A DNA stretch of 34,674 bases. Origin: Candidatus Nitrosopolaris wilkensis. GTDB lineage: Archaea > Thermoproteota > Nitrososphaeria > Nitrososphaerales > Nitrososphaeraceae. This document shows, piece by piece, positions 1 to 8,009 of this stretch (the first letter of the stretch is position 1; each line of letters starts with the position of its first letter). A program made the position numbers and the translations under genes. The DNA lies in contig QHBN01000269.1 of assembly GCA_003176995.1 (NCBI GenBank), forward strand, positions 1 to 34,674. Reading direction: 5' to 3'. The notes under the pieces are model-generated. The model searched no databases. It worked only from the letters and a program-made list of their open reading frames with translations, and was not told the origin of the DNA.

Positions 1-129
1 GTGTAGAAATTATGGGACCACCACTGCAATATTCCGTAAACAGCCCTACACATCGACTTTCATTGTCTTTTTTCGTTTTGTAATAATAATTGATATTTCG
101 CGATCTTCTTTCTGGCCCTCATTTTTGCT

Positions 130-327
130 CTATATTTTAATGCGCGGCTTCATTCTTAGCCTATAATTACAGCACGGACACCATAATCCATCCCATTTTA
201 AGAAGATCTCACACACTTGACATGGTTTCTGCCCAGTAGAATAACGGTTGCCGATTATTGGCCTAGGCGCTTTATGTCTGATACAAATACCCTTGCAAGT
301 CACTATTATTCTAACATCGTTTGTCAT
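130..327 (-). CDS. Small Cys-rich zinc-finger-like protein
   Basis: A 65-aa protein with seven cysteines: C11 and C15, C36 and C39 (CQVC), and C50/C52/C53 in the segment LWCPCCNYRLR. The spacing suggests one or two zinc knuckles, and the C-terminal half is strongly basic (RLRMKPR), consistent with nucleic-acid or protein binding. The conserved-looking core (RYSTGQKPCQVCEIFLKWDG) resembles small Cys-rich proteins that I recall as multi-copy in Nitrososphaera-type genomes. No enzymatic role can be assigned. It is a single gene on the minus strand beginning at an ATG, with AT-rich DNA upstream. Metal binding and function are inference from cysteine spacing only. Confidence 0.75.
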   Translation of the reverse strand: MTNDVRIIVTCKGICIRHKAPRPIIGNRYSTGQKPCQVCEIFLKWDGLWCPCCNYRLRMKPRIKI

Positions 328-348
328 TTTGATTTCATTATTTATTTT

Positions 349-830
349 TTATGCTCTTGTTTTTAGCGTCGGGACTCGGATTGATATTGACTCGGATTGA
401 TTAGGAGTGGCGCCACATGCGTCGCCAATATCATATACACCGACTTGTCCGCTATACCGGCCAGAAACCAAGCCGGCATTATAGCCTATAGTATAACACT
501 CATGTCCCGAGCAATGGTGTGGATCGCGAAACGACGGGCCCTTGCACAGCGTATAATTATAATCCTGGGAAAACACACCCTTTGGACATGTAGTATAGAA
601 ACCAGCGAAAAAGCCTTGTATCCAGTGACCACAGGCAGTCCCGTTCAAAAGTCTGAGGCCTGGTATACCTGTATCGCAAGTGTATCGCCCCCTTTTCCCT
701 GTTTTTCTCCTTCTAAGAATCCTTGTTTGTATTCAATAGTATGTGCCAAGACGACTCCCGGCATTGTTACAAGCATCAAGACAAGATGCTTCCTAACGCA
801 ATTTTTATCATAAAACCAACCCAAAATCAA
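349..830 (-). pseudogene. Secreted small protein, split by a frameshift
   Basis: Two minus-strand reading frames join here. The first (645-830, 61 aa) has an N-terminal hydrophobic signal-like stretch (LVLMLVTMPGVVLA followed by H) and ends QVYQASDF-stop. The second (349-648) begins within the same TTTTGA run and continues NGTACGHWIQGFFAGFY, a Cys-rich extracellular-looking domain with six cysteines. Adding one T to the TTTT tract at about 645-648 gives one continuous exported protein of about 160 aa. It resembles secreted proteins with YKxGxxxG-type motifs that recur in thaumarchaea; function unknown. Alternatives are a sequencing error at the homopolymer, or two genes coupled through TTGA with a TTG start. 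Confidence 0.5.
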
Positions 831-888
831 TTTATGCGTCAGAGGTATCGATGTCAGGGCGCAGTGTAGATAAAGGGGACAGGCGCGC

Positions 889-1014
889 TTATTTCGGTTC
901 TGCTCCTAGCATTGCCGTCCTTCGACCTCGTTTATTAAGCGGTCTATCGTGGTCACTCAGGTCCGGATGTTTCCAGCTTGACTTGGCATGATGGAGAACG
1001 AGTACCGATTTCAT
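889..1014 (-). pseudogene. N-terminal remnant of a SixA-type histidine phosphatase
   Basis: A 41-aa minus-strand frame from an ATG. It reads MKSVLVLHHAKSSW and then DLSDHDRPLNKRGRR, the hallmark N-terminus of the SixA/histidine-phosphatase family, which normally reads LVRHAKSSW and continues to about 150-170 aa. Here the catalytic Arg of the RH pair is His (HHAKSSW), and the frame ends after GAEPK. Everything after the first helix, including the second catalytic histidine, is missing. It is therefore a non-functional stub. Family assignment rests on the two adjacent motifs and is fairly secure. It lies just beside the duplicated DUF72 end. Confidence 0.6.
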
Positions 1015-1120
1015 TTGTCGGATGATCTTGTCAAATCGAGAATATTACTATGACTAATTGAATTCTTGAATTAATACATGTCGGCATAAAAGCGCGCAAG
1101 ACAATGATAACAACGAAAAG

Positions 1121-1300
1121 ATGGCAGTAACAGCAAATAATCATTATGCTGGTTTTGGGCCTGGAACCGCGAATATATTTAGGAATATGTTGGGGCTGCC
1201 AGAAGCCAAGTGGGAGGATAGAGGAGGAGAACAAGAACAAGAAGGAAAGTATTCAGTGCCTGACTTGAAACAAAGTACGCTTTCTGATTTGCTAGATTAA
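1121..1300 (+). pseudogene. Duplicated 3' end of the DUF72 gene
   Basis: The frame from ATG 1121 encodes 59 aa identical over most of its length to the C-terminus of the DUF72 gene at 2930-3778 (NNHYAGFGPGTANIFRNMLG and KQSTLSDLLD). The DNA match runs from 1126 to 1329 against 3604 to 3807, 204 bp with three mismatches seen by eye, and continues past the stop codon into the 3' flank. The N-terminal three quarters of the gene are absent. This is a recent partial duplication, not a gene with its own function, although the short frame is open and has an ATG. Confidence 0.7.
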
Positions 1301-1329
1301 GGCCTAAAGGTAGAATTGGCAAATTTGAG
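1126..1329 (+). repeat. 204-bp direct repeat, copy A
   Basis: Direct copy of 3604-3807 with about three substitutions (gagaac/gagtac, ttgcta/ttccta, ggcaaa/ggcgaa). It includes the DUF72 stop codon and about 30 bp beyond it. Confidence 0.85.
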
Positions 1330-1398
1330 CGGCTTGAGATCGATAGGTATGAATAGTAGAAAAATGAATGAAGAAAAAGAAAAAAGGAATTTTTATTG

Positions 1399-1953
1399 TT
1401 ATTCTTCCTCTGCCAATTTCTCTATTGGTTCACCAGTAGGTAAGGGTGCATCCTTAGGTACCTTATAATTGAATATCTCAGGGTAGTCCATATCTAATAT
1501 AACGTTCATACCCACAGCTAATATTTTGGATTTAGGAAGATCATATCTATAGTCATGCCCACCAAATACTACAATTTTATCACCTGTGTCCTTCATTACG
1601 TGTCCAACATTATCTTCATTCTTGGCTCTTACTCCTTTGTTGAAAAGTGTTTTTGGGTATTTTCTTTCATAAGCTGCAAGGTCTATATTCTCACCTTGCG
1701 TCCATGGGATTGTTGGTCTGCTTGTAGGTAGAGGGTCGTCACGGTTTACTTTATACTTTTTTTCGATCTCAGAAAGATTTAAGCCAATTAGTACATTTCT
1801 TCCTGTCATTTGGATTTCTTTTTTTGGTATATCATATCTTGTGTTCTGTTCACCAAATACTACTATCATATCCTGTGTTTCTCTTACAACATGTCCGATA
1901 TGGGGAGCATCTAAGGCCATTACACCTCTGTTAAAGTATTTACCCGTACTCAT
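1399..1953 (-). CDS. Conserved protein with two PRC-barrel-like repeats
   Basis: A 184-aa acidic, soluble protein with a clear internal duplication. Residues about 6-82 (YFNRGV, HIGHVVRETQDMIVVFG, YDIPKKEI, DDPLPTSRP) are repeated at about 103-178 (LFNKGV, NVGHVMKDTGDKIVVFGG, YDLPKSKI, DAPLPTGEP). Each unit reads as a small beta-barrel of the PRC/DUF2171 kind (short strands, G-V motif, valine-rich IVVFG strand, then YD[IL]PK), known from RNA-processing or stress-associated proteins. The fold is inferred from the pattern. No signal peptide or membrane segment is seen. The gene stands alone, transcribed leftward, and looks intact. Confidence 0.7.
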   Translation of the reverse strand: MSTGKYFNRGVMALDAPHIGHVVRETQDMIVVFGEQNTRYDIPKKEIQMTGRNVLIGLNLSEIEKKYKVNRDDPLPTSRPTIPWTQGENIDLAAYERKYPKTLFNKGVRAKNEDNVGHVMKDTGDKIVVFGGHDYRYDLPKSKILAVGMNVILDMDYPEIFNYKVPKDAPLPTGEPIEKLAEEE

Positions 1954-2108
1954 TAGCCTATTACAAGGCTCCTTTTTCTTCTTTCAACATAGAATATGAT
2001 GCTATTGCTTCCTTTTTTCCTTTTCGTAAAGGAAAGATCTGAATTGATTGAATCAAAGAAACAAGACATAAATCTATTGGTTGTTAACAATCTGACCAAA
2101 TTTCTTAA

Positions 2109-2377
2109 AGAATCCTATCGCCGTACTACTGGGAGGCAGAACGTCAGGAGCAGTCATTCACTGTACCTTTCCTTGCTTAACATAATTGTCGATTGCTCTT
2201 GGGATGTACGTGCTTCTTGGAACGTATCCGCGCATTTTGTCGGTTCTTTTCACTAGCGAAACCGGTAATGTAATTCCTACTTTTTCAGTCTTGTCGGCTA
2301 TTGTCGTACCGTTCATACTGGTACTATGTATCATACCACAGAGCTATAAAGCTGTCGCTCTGTGTGTCAGAAAATGA
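2109..2377 (+). pseudogene. C-terminal remnant of a membrane protein
   Basis: The frame from 2186 (TTG directly after an in-frame stop) encodes two hydrophobic helices (IALGMYVLLGTYPRIL and IVVPFILVLCII) and ends in a basic tail (SYKAVALCVRK). In another frame, 2109-2180 encodes YYWEAERQEQSFTVPFLA and runs into a stop just before. Together they look like the frameshifted end of a polytopic membrane protein, perhaps a transporter. I cannot name the family, and no promoter or complete start is visible. Confidence 0.3.
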
Positions 2378-2398
2378 ATTTGATGCTTGCGCGCCCTT

Positions 2399-2794
2399 TC
2401 AATTATTGATATGCTTGCTTACCGCACTGGTGAAATCCTCTAATAAAATCGGTTTTTGAATGATTTCGTCGACTTTGACGAATGGCAATTCTTTTCTAAA
2501 TTCAAGATCATCAATTTTAAAAGCTGTCATAAGGAACACTTTTACGAGCGGTTTTATATCCTTGATTTTTTTTATGAATTGGTATCCGTTGGTTACCGGC
2601 ATTCTGATATCAGAAATCACTAAGCCGTACTGTTCAGAATTCATTTGAAAATGATTCAACGCTAATAAGGGTTCTGTAAATCCAAACACATGAAAGCCTT
2701 TATCTTCCAATACTTGTTTGAAGGAGAAAGTAATATCAAATTCGTCATCAAGTAACAATATAGCGTTAAGATTACATTCCGACGGAGATTTCAT
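2399..2794 (-). CDS. Single-domain response regulator (REC)
   Basis: A 131-aa receiver domain with no output domain. The acidic pair is at residues 16-17 (LLLDDEFD), the phospho-acceptor is D62 in VISDIRMP, the switch Thr is T90 (FLMTA), and the conserved Lys is K114 (IIQKP). The length equals one CheY-like domain, so it probably passes phosphate within a phosphorelay or acts by protein contact. Nitrososphaerota often carry several stand-alone receivers alongside large sensor kinases. The only sensor-like gene in this window is the truncated one at 32629. The gene is transcribed alone, leftward. All key residues are present, so activity is likely. Confidence 0.9.
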   Translation of the reverse strand: MKSPSECNLNAILLLDDEFDITFSFKQVLEDKGFHVFGFTEPLLALNHFQMNSEQYGLVISDIRMPVTNGYQFIKKIKDIKPLVKVFLMTAFKIDDLEFRKELPFVKVDEIIQKPILLEDFTSAVSKHINN

Positions 2795-2929
2795 TAGCCT
2801 CTAAATACAGAGTATTGGAGATATGGACCGGAACATAAATTTACACTTTTTTTATTTTCCCTCTCTTTGCAAACGCATGTGCTGATTAAAATAGCTCGAA
2901 GTAAATTGTAAGAGATAGGCAGTCATGCA

Positions 2930-3778
2930 TTGCAATATTACGTAGGCTGTTCTGGTTGGAGCTACACATCATGGCAGGGCCCATTCTATCCCCATACCAT
3001 AGATAATTCTGCTTGGCTAAAATATTATTCACACGTATTTGATTATGTAGAAATAGACTCTTCATTTTACAGGATTCCGACTATATTCATGGTCAAGAAT
3101 TGGTACAAGAGGAGTCCTCAGAATTTCAGATTCACAGCCAAATTTCCCAAAATCATAACACATGATAAAAGACTGAGGGATGTTGACAAAGAATTAAAAC
3201 AAGATTATGAAGCAATTAGCCCACTAGCCGACAAAACGCTGGCCCTACTAATACAATTGCCTCCTTCTTTGCAGATACTCGAAGGCCTCGAGAGACTTAG
3301 GGATTTAGTGCCCGGACTGGACAATAGATTCAGATATGCAGTCGAAGTAAGGCACAGATCGTGGTTTCAAGATCTAGCATACAATTTCTTCGCAAATAAT
3401 GATATTTGTATGGTCTGAAGTCAGCTCGCGGATTTGCAAACGCCACCCATACTTACAAAGGATTTTCTATATTTGAGATTGATAGGTGACAGAAGTATTC
3501 AAGAAAAGGACTTTGGAATAATACAAATAGATAGAATATTGGAGATGGAGAAGTGGGCCGAAAATATCAAGGCCGTTCAAGATGAGCATGCCAAATTTGC
3601 AATAGTAACAGCAAATAATCATTATGCTGGTTTTGGGCCTGGAACCGCGAATATATTTAGGAATATGTTGGGGCTGCCAGAAGCCAAGTGGGAGGATAGA
3701 GGAGGAGTACAAGAACAAGAAGGAAAGTATTCAGTGCCTGACTTGAAACAAAGTACGCTTTCTGATTTCCTAGATTAA
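2930..3778 (+). pseudogene. DUF72 protein interrupted by an in-frame TGA
   Basis: The DUF72 (YecE-like TIM-barrel) family reads through the whole span in one frame: YVGCSGWSYTSWQGPFYP and VFDYVEIDSSFYRIPT at the start, the RFTAKFP strand, then RYAVEVRHRSW, LRLIGDRS and NNHYAGFGP. The frame is broken only by TGA at 3416-3418, in NDICMV-stop-SQLADLQTPP, where the family normally has Trp (MVWS). A TGG-to-TGA change explains it. The full length of about 282 codons fits the family (about 240-290 aa). The start is TTG at 2930, because the nearby ATG is out of frame. The function of DUF72 is not established. As read the gene is a nonsense pseudogene, unless TGA is read through or the base is miscalled. 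Confidence 0.8.
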
Positions 3779-3807
3779 GGCCTAAAGGTAGAATTGGCGA
3801 ATTTGAG
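3604..3807 (+). repeat. 204-bp direct repeat, copy B (parent)
   Basis: This is the 3' end of the DUF72 gene plus flank, present again at 1126-1329 in the same orientation. Confidence 0.85.
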
Positions 3808-3942
3808 TGCTTTGAGTATACTCCTATAACATTTTTTGAATTCATTTGGCTGATAAATATCTGCAACCGGCTCAATCTTTCATAGCTCTACACTGATTGA
3901 GAAAAAATATTATAACATCAAAGCTATTGTCTCGTTGCGTTA

Positions 3943-4287
3943 ATGTGGCTGTCAATTCTTGCGATATGGGGATGCATTCCGGAATTTGCTAAGGGTTGTA
4001 TTGATATGACTAATTCGTCAAGTGCGTACTTTGGGATAGCAGGAGGGGCCGCAATTGGTGCAGTAATCAGCTGGTGGATGTATAATAGACAGAATAAGAC
4101 AGCACGTACACACGATGATATCCTGCAACGAATTGAGAAGCTCGAAGAGAAAAACAGAATGATCCTGGCACACTTGAAAGAATTCGCGAAATATCACGAT
4201 AACACTCTAAATAAAATCTTTCGTCTAAATGAGAATATACTCGCATTAGATAAAAAGATCGAATCTATCAATGAAAAGCGGGACTGA
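3943..4287 (+). CDS. Membrane-anchored coiled-coil protein
   Basis: Up to 114 aa. A single hydrophobic segment (FGIAGGAAIGAVISWWMY) is followed by a charged helical tail with heptad character (ILQRIEKLEEKNRMILAHL and LNENILALDKKIESIN). The topology suggests one membrane anchor with a cytoplasmic coiled coil. The upstream ATG (3943) adds a second hydrophobic, cysteine-containing stretch. A start at ATG 4006 (MTNSSSAYFG) would give a tidier 93-aa protein and may be the true one. There is no clear ribosome site for either. The family is not recognised; a structural or scaffold role is speculation. Confidence 0.55.
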   Translation: MWLSILAIWGCIPEFAKGCIDMTNSSSAYFGIAGGAAIGAVISWWMYNRQNKTARTHDDILQRIEKLEEKNRMILAHLKEFAKYHDNTLNKIFRLNENILALDKKIESINEKRD

Positions 4288-4291
4288 AAGA

Positions 4292-4360
4292 TATTGGCTC
4301 GCTCCAACAAGAGGAATTGAAGTCCGCATTGAATATATTCTGTCAATCGCTGAGCCAATA
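4292..4360. repeat. Long-spaced inverted repeat
   Basis: TATTGGCTC (4292-4300) and its perfect complement GAGCCAATA (4352-4360) flank about 51 bp just after the coiled-coil gene. It may form the stem of a 3' hairpin or be a trace of a small element. Nine-base arms could also occur by chance. Confidence 0.3.
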
Positions 4361-4418
4361 ATTGTGCGAAATCTCGTTCAATGATTGATCTAAAGGATTC
4401 AAAACACTTATTTTTTGT

Positions 4419-4649
4419 TTAGAAATTTGTCCTTCCAACCATTCTATCATTTCGTGCTGTGAAAACAACAGGGCCAGGCTCACTAGGAAATGGCTGGGCT
4501 TTGGCGTTAATTGCTTTAGCATATTTATAACATTCGTTAAGCATTTTCATGAACGTCTTTCTATCTTCCTCGGCTGACAAGCTATCTGCAAATCCTTTCC
4601 ATGACTCAATTTCTTTGGTAAGTATATCCTCATTTGGGAAGAGGCTCAT
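4419..4649 (-). CDS. Small conserved thaumarchaeal protein
   Basis: A 76-aa soluble protein beginning MSLFPNEDILTKEIESWKGF and continuing ADSLSAEEDRKTFMKMLNECY. It reads as three amphipathic helices with a disordered tail. The motif TKEIESW-GFADSL followed by a KMLNECYKYA helix is one I recall from short, often multi-copy hypothetical proteins in Nitrososphaera relatives. No catalytic motif is present. It lies on the minus strand, divergent from the alcohol-dehydrogenase stub, with about 145 bp between. Function unknown. Confidence 0.65.
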   Translation of the reverse strand: MSLFPNEDILTKEIESWKGFADSLSAEEDRKTFMKMLNECYKYAKAINAKAQPFPSEPGPVVFTARNDRMVGRTNF

Positions 4650-4795
4650 TGTGTCTTGATCTTCTTCGCTTCTTTTTATGGCATGAAGCGCGGTATGGGG
4701 AGGGACTCCAAATTTGTTTCCAAACCTAATTTATCTTCAACCACCAAACGGGGCTGCAAGTGAATCTTCAAATACGATTAATGTGAGCAGAGAAT

Positions 4796-4990
4796 ATGCG
4801 TTCGGTACAAGTGTCGGCGCCCAAAGGGCCATTAGAAGTGGTAGAACGAGATATTCCTGAACCTGGTGCAGGGAAAGTCCGCATCAAGGTCCAGGCATGC
4901 GGCATATGTCACGGCGATTCTTTCACGAAAGAAGGATTATTTCCAGGCATTCAGTACCCTAGGGTTCCTGGCCACGAAGGAGTATCGTGA
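4796..4990 (+). pseudogene. N-terminal stub of a zinc alcohol dehydrogenase
   Basis: 64 aa matching the start of a medium-chain zinc-dependent alcohol dehydrogenase: LEVVERDIPEPGAGKVRIKV, then CGICHGD with the catalytic zinc Cys and Asp, and PRVPGHEG with the second metal-site residues. Family members continue for about 270 more residues with a Rossmann NAD(P) domain, but here the frame stops right after GHEGVS. The breakpoint is near 4983. Sequence beyond it does not continue the enzyme in any frame I can read, so this is a deletion or junction and not a simple frameshift. Confidence 0.7.
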
Positions 4991-5446
4991 AATAGTAGAT
5001 AAAATCAATGATCTAGGGATTATGGCAGAATATAGATTGATGGAAGAAAAGAATATAGTCAAAAAATTTATGACTGAAGTACATTCGACTAGTGATCTTG
5101 CAAATTGCCAACGATTCGACTCTTGTTGAATATCTTGTCGGACTGTGCTTGAGTTAAGGATTAAGGACTATGCGTGTCGGAATCTATCGCAAGTTGCTAA
5201 GTAATCATAGGACTCGGATTTGTTCACAATTTACATCATCAGATGAGTCTAGATATCAGAAAACAAAACTTATGAATAATCATATTGTAAATTCATTAAA
5301 CATCTAGAATACAAACCCGGATACTTAGGCGATATGAAGATAGAATAATTGCAATAATCGAAACAATACCTATTTCTCTTTCTCTACATGCCATGTCTGT
5401 TCGTTCAAACTGAGAGGGGTAGACGGAGTTGATACCGATATACTAC
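4991..5446. other. Gene-free stretch with a short coding-like segment
   Basis: Immediately after the dehydrogenase breakpoint, one plus-strand frame to 5129 reads EIVDKINDLGIMAEYRLMEE and on to a stop after RFDSC. It has a coding-like helix composition but no start and no family I recognise, so it may be the joined end of another lost gene. From 5130 to 5446 I see only AT-rich DNA with no supported feature. Confidence 0.25.
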
Positions 5447-6352
5447 TTAGTGACGCTCCAATGCAGGTCGATCCCACTTAGCACAGGTCGCCGCTGCTTC
5501 GTAAGTACTCTGCAAGAAACCCAACAAGACCTCCTCAGGTGACTTCGTGGTACGGACCACATCGTAGGGCAGCACGAACTCGCTCATCTCCGTATGGTAG
5601 AACGCCTCCGCCGGCTGGATGGGGTAGCCCTTGAAGCCCTGAGGCTCGGGATAGGCGTAGGCATAGAAAACTGGTTCCTTAACCGGTCCACCACCTGGCC
5701 AGAAACCGCAACTACTCAATTCGTGCGAATAGGCTTCGACCATCACAAACCGGCCTACGTTTGGCACGCCTAGGTGCGAAGGCGCCTGACGTCCGGAAAA
5801 GCGGGTGACGGCCAGATCAAAGGCTCCCCAGAAAAAATGTACAGGGCTCACTTTGCCAGTGAACCGACAACGAAAGTCCGCAAACACCCGGCTGGCCTGC
5901 GCCAGAATGCGCCAGAACCGCTGCGCGTATTCGGGATCATAAGCCGCATGTTTCTGATCGTTCTCAAATGGGGTTCGATCTTGCACTTCGACCGGCGTGG
6001 TCCAGATGGTTACAGGTATCCCAAGCGATCCCAAGGCGGCCATCGTTTCTTGATAAAACTCAGCTACTGAGCGCGGTCGGAGAGTGATTGTCTTGGTCGA
6101 ACCGTCATTCGCTTCGATGAGCAGCAGGTGAGCGATGAAATCGAAGTTTATCTGAAAGAGTAGACCTTTGCAGGACATGGCGGATGTTGTGAGTCCGCGA
6201 GGCGTAACATACAGAGTAGCATTCCACCAGTGATTCGCAAGCGGGGTGACTGCGAGCCGGATCTTGCCGACGATTTGGGTCCACATGTGTAGCGTGTCAT
6301 AGGTGTCTTTCCATTCTGTCAACGGCAGTGCTGGCCATGGCTTTGTAGTCAT
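5447..6352 (-). CDS. DUF5996 family protein, probably acquired from bacteria
   Basis: A 301-aa soluble protein with hallmarks that I associate with DUF5996: WPALPLTEWKDTYDTLHMWTQ at the start, the LANHWWNATLYVTPRGLTT strand pair, FDFIAHLL in the first third, and FFWGAFDLAVTRFSGR followed later by FWPGGG and EAFYHTEMSEFVLPYD. The biochemical role of the family is unknown to me. The gene is visibly richer in G and C than everything around it and uses GC-ending codons. DUF5996 is mainly bacterial, so recent transfer is likely. It begins at ATG 6352 and is full length. No partner gene adjoins it. Confidence 0.8.
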   Translation of the reverse strand: MTTKPWPALPLTEWKDTYDTLHMWTQIVGKIRLAVTPLANHWWNATLYVTPRGLTTSAMSCKGLLFQINFDFIAHLLLIEANDGSTKTITLRPRSVAEFYQETMAALGSLGIPVTIWTTPVEVQDRTPFENDQKHAAYDPEYAQRFWRILAQASRVFADFRCRFTGKVSPVHFFWGAFDLAVTRFSGRQAPSHLGVPNVGRFVMVEAYSHELSSCGFWPGGGPVKEPVFYAYAYPEPQGFKGYPIQPAEAFYHTEMSEFVLPYDVVRTTKSPEEVLLGFLQSTYEAAATCAKWDRPALERH

Positions 6353-6972
6353 TGGTTACACCCCTCCCGACAACGAACGGCCGGGTAATATATGAGATGG
6401 TAATGATTTTCGATGCGGAGCTCTCGGCTTCTAATTGTTGTGAGTATGATCTTAGCTTGGATGATGGAGGCTAAGCGAAGTTCAGATAGTCGAGATTCGG
6501 GAAGATGTATCGTATGAATATATTGCGGGGTCAGCTATCTAAGATTTTCGTTATAACCAAGAATACTGCTAGTGACATGTAGATCAAGCTGCAGGAGACA
6601 ACCTTACAGGTACCGGATCATAATGGATGTAAGTTTAACTTACCAATGATTTAACAAATGTTCGTGGTTTTTATTAATATGAAATCAGCAACTGAATTAA
6701 CAGATACGGCATATAATGTTTTAGAAGTATTGAAGTAAAAATGCTCACTTTCTATGTAATACAATAGATCACTATATCATAGATGCACAGAAATCCAATA
6801 AATCAGAGATAATAGAAATATGACATTCAGGAATGATCGAAAAAATCATATGCATAGCTTAAAGAAGCATTAGAAAGATTCAAGGATAGATCCTCCTGAG
6901 TCCAATTTAAAGTTGCGTGACTAAACTCGACGAGTTGAAAGTTAAAAAGTTGTTGTTGCTATGCAACGGAGA
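6353..6972. other. Intergenic stretch with a palindrome and a decayed frame
   Basis: 620 bp with no intact gene. GTAAGTTTAACTTAC at 6629-6643 is an inverted repeat with perfect 7-base arms. A TATA-like ttttattaat follows, and ATG 6680 opens MKSATELTDTAYNVLEVLK-stop. In other frames, coding-like pieces (IIDAQKSNKSEIIEI and LKEALERFKD) continue to about 6900. This reads like a small helical protein gene decayed by frameshifts and stops, with its promoter still visible. Family unknown. Confidence 0.3.
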
Positions 6973-7446
6973 TTACACACCAGTAAAGGCGTCTGCATCA
7001 GGTGATGACATATAGTTTTCTAATATTTTTTCAATGGCTTCTTTGTCCTCGTCAGCTGTATATTCTTGATATCTTGTAAAGTCAAGTGGAGTAATTAGTC
7101 CAATAGGCTTGTTTGCACTACCTTCATCAACGACAAGTAAATGTCTTACGTTGTTTTTTAACATCATGTCAGCTGCTGCTGATGGAGATGAAGTAGCCTT
7201 GATAGTAATAAGAGGAAAAGACATTATCTCTTTACTTGTCACGGTGCTAGTAGGTACATCATTAATGCACACTTTTCTGACTAAATCACGTTCAGTAACT
7301 AAACCCACCGGTTTACCGCTCATATCGACTATTATCAATGAACTCACATCCCTATCTTTCATTTTCTTTGCTGCTTCTTGAATAGTAGTCGTCTCTTCAA
7401 TACTTTCTAGTTTTTTTCTCAATATGTCGGTGATGGTTAAAGCCAT
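6973..7446 (-). CDS. Tandem CBS-domain protein
   Basis: 157 aa from ATG 7446 (MALTITDIL). An upstream in-frame start at 7458 adds four residues. Two CBS motifs are visible: residues about 10-68 (TIQEAAKKMKDRDVSSLIIVD, then GKPVGLVTERDLVRKV) and about 75-135 (SPSAAADMMLKNNVRHLLVVD, then KPIGLITPLDFTRY). Such CBS pairs (Bateman modules) usually bind adenosyl ligands and act as stand-alone energy or ligand sensors in archaea. No effector domain is fused. The C-terminal 35 residues recur as a decayed fragment at 27827-27941. The gene is intact and transcribed leftward. Confidence 0.9.
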   Translation of the reverse strand: MALTITDILRKKLESIEETTTIQEAAKKMKDRDVSSLIIVDMSGKPVGLVTERDLVRKVCINDVPTSTVTSKEIMSFPLITIKATSSPSAAADMMLKNNVRHLLVVDEGSANKPIGLITPLDFTRYQEYTADEDKEAIEKILENYMSSPDADAFTGV

Positions 7447-7510
7447 TAGGATATACACTTTTTACTTACTCTTTTAAACATAATGTTTGTAACAACAGGT
7501 AGTTGTTGCT

Positions 7511-7783
7511 TCATTGTGCCATAACGCTACAAAGCTTCGCTGGGAAGATTGTGCATCGACACATACGATCCGGATAAGTATATCCAATACTCAAGTTTTC
7601 GAAATGAAGATAACTGCTGTTGAAGATCCCTTTTTGTAATTGTTCTATGACAGGAAGTGTCCTGTGTAATCCTAATTCATAACTTAACTTCAGAGTGTAA
7701 AAGAATCCGGCATCGCTTTGTCTTTCTTCAAAATCAGCTATTAACCCGAATTGAAAGCCATAGTAATCAGTACGCCGTAGCAA
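7511..7783 (-). pseudogene. Unrecognised coding-like fragment
   Basis: A 90-aa minus frame (TTG start) reading RRTDYYGFQFGLIADFEERQ, then KLSYELGLHRTLPVIEQLQK. The frame extends a few codons further upstream without a proper start (to about 7810), and the residue composition is protein-like. The last third (DRMCRCTIFPAKLC) looks less natural. I do not recognise the family. Lack of a credible start and position directly behind the CBS gene suggest a remnant, though a small functional gene cannot be excluded. Confidence 0.25.
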
Positions 7784-7960
7784 TTTTTCAGCTTTACATA
7801 CCCGATTAACTCATCAGATATTGTCTAAATGTTATAAAAACGTTGAATAGTAACTACCTAAATTCATTCACGCGAATACCCTATGAGGAAAGATTCCCGT
7901 TTAATTTAATAGATGGCTATCTGTAAGCTACCAACTTTGGTAATAATTATCAACTAAGTT

Positions 7961-8005
7961 GTATCATACTACTAAAGTTAAATAGTATATTAGTATCATA
8001 CTAAT
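7961..8005 (+). promoter_or_regulatory. Promoter of pirin gene with two operator-like sites
   Basis: GTATCATACTA occurs at 7961-7971 and 7993-8003, 32 bp apart (about three helical turns). The second copy sits in the perfect palindrome ATTAGTATCATACTAAT (7989-8005, 8-base arms). Between them lies a TATA-like TTAAATAG (7978-7985), 25-32 bp before the ATG at 8010. Sites that bracket the TATA box and touch the start codon suggest repression. The regulator is not identified. Confidence 0.55.
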
Positions 8006-8009
8006 ATGT

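Noticed and set aside
1031-1240. 69-aa minus-strand frame, similar to one at 3467-3718
   Set aside because: Both are antisense shadows of the duplicated DUF72 end; the similarity comes from the DNA repeat.
1996-2256. 86-aa plus-strand frame starting MMLLLPFFLFV
   Set aside because: Composition is unnatural and it overlaps the more convincing membrane-protein remnant in other frames.
3416-3418. Selenocysteine or pyrrolysine decoding of interrupting stop codons
   Set aside because: The stops are TGA at a conserved Trp site, not TAG, and no downstream SECIS-like structure or Sec gene is visible.
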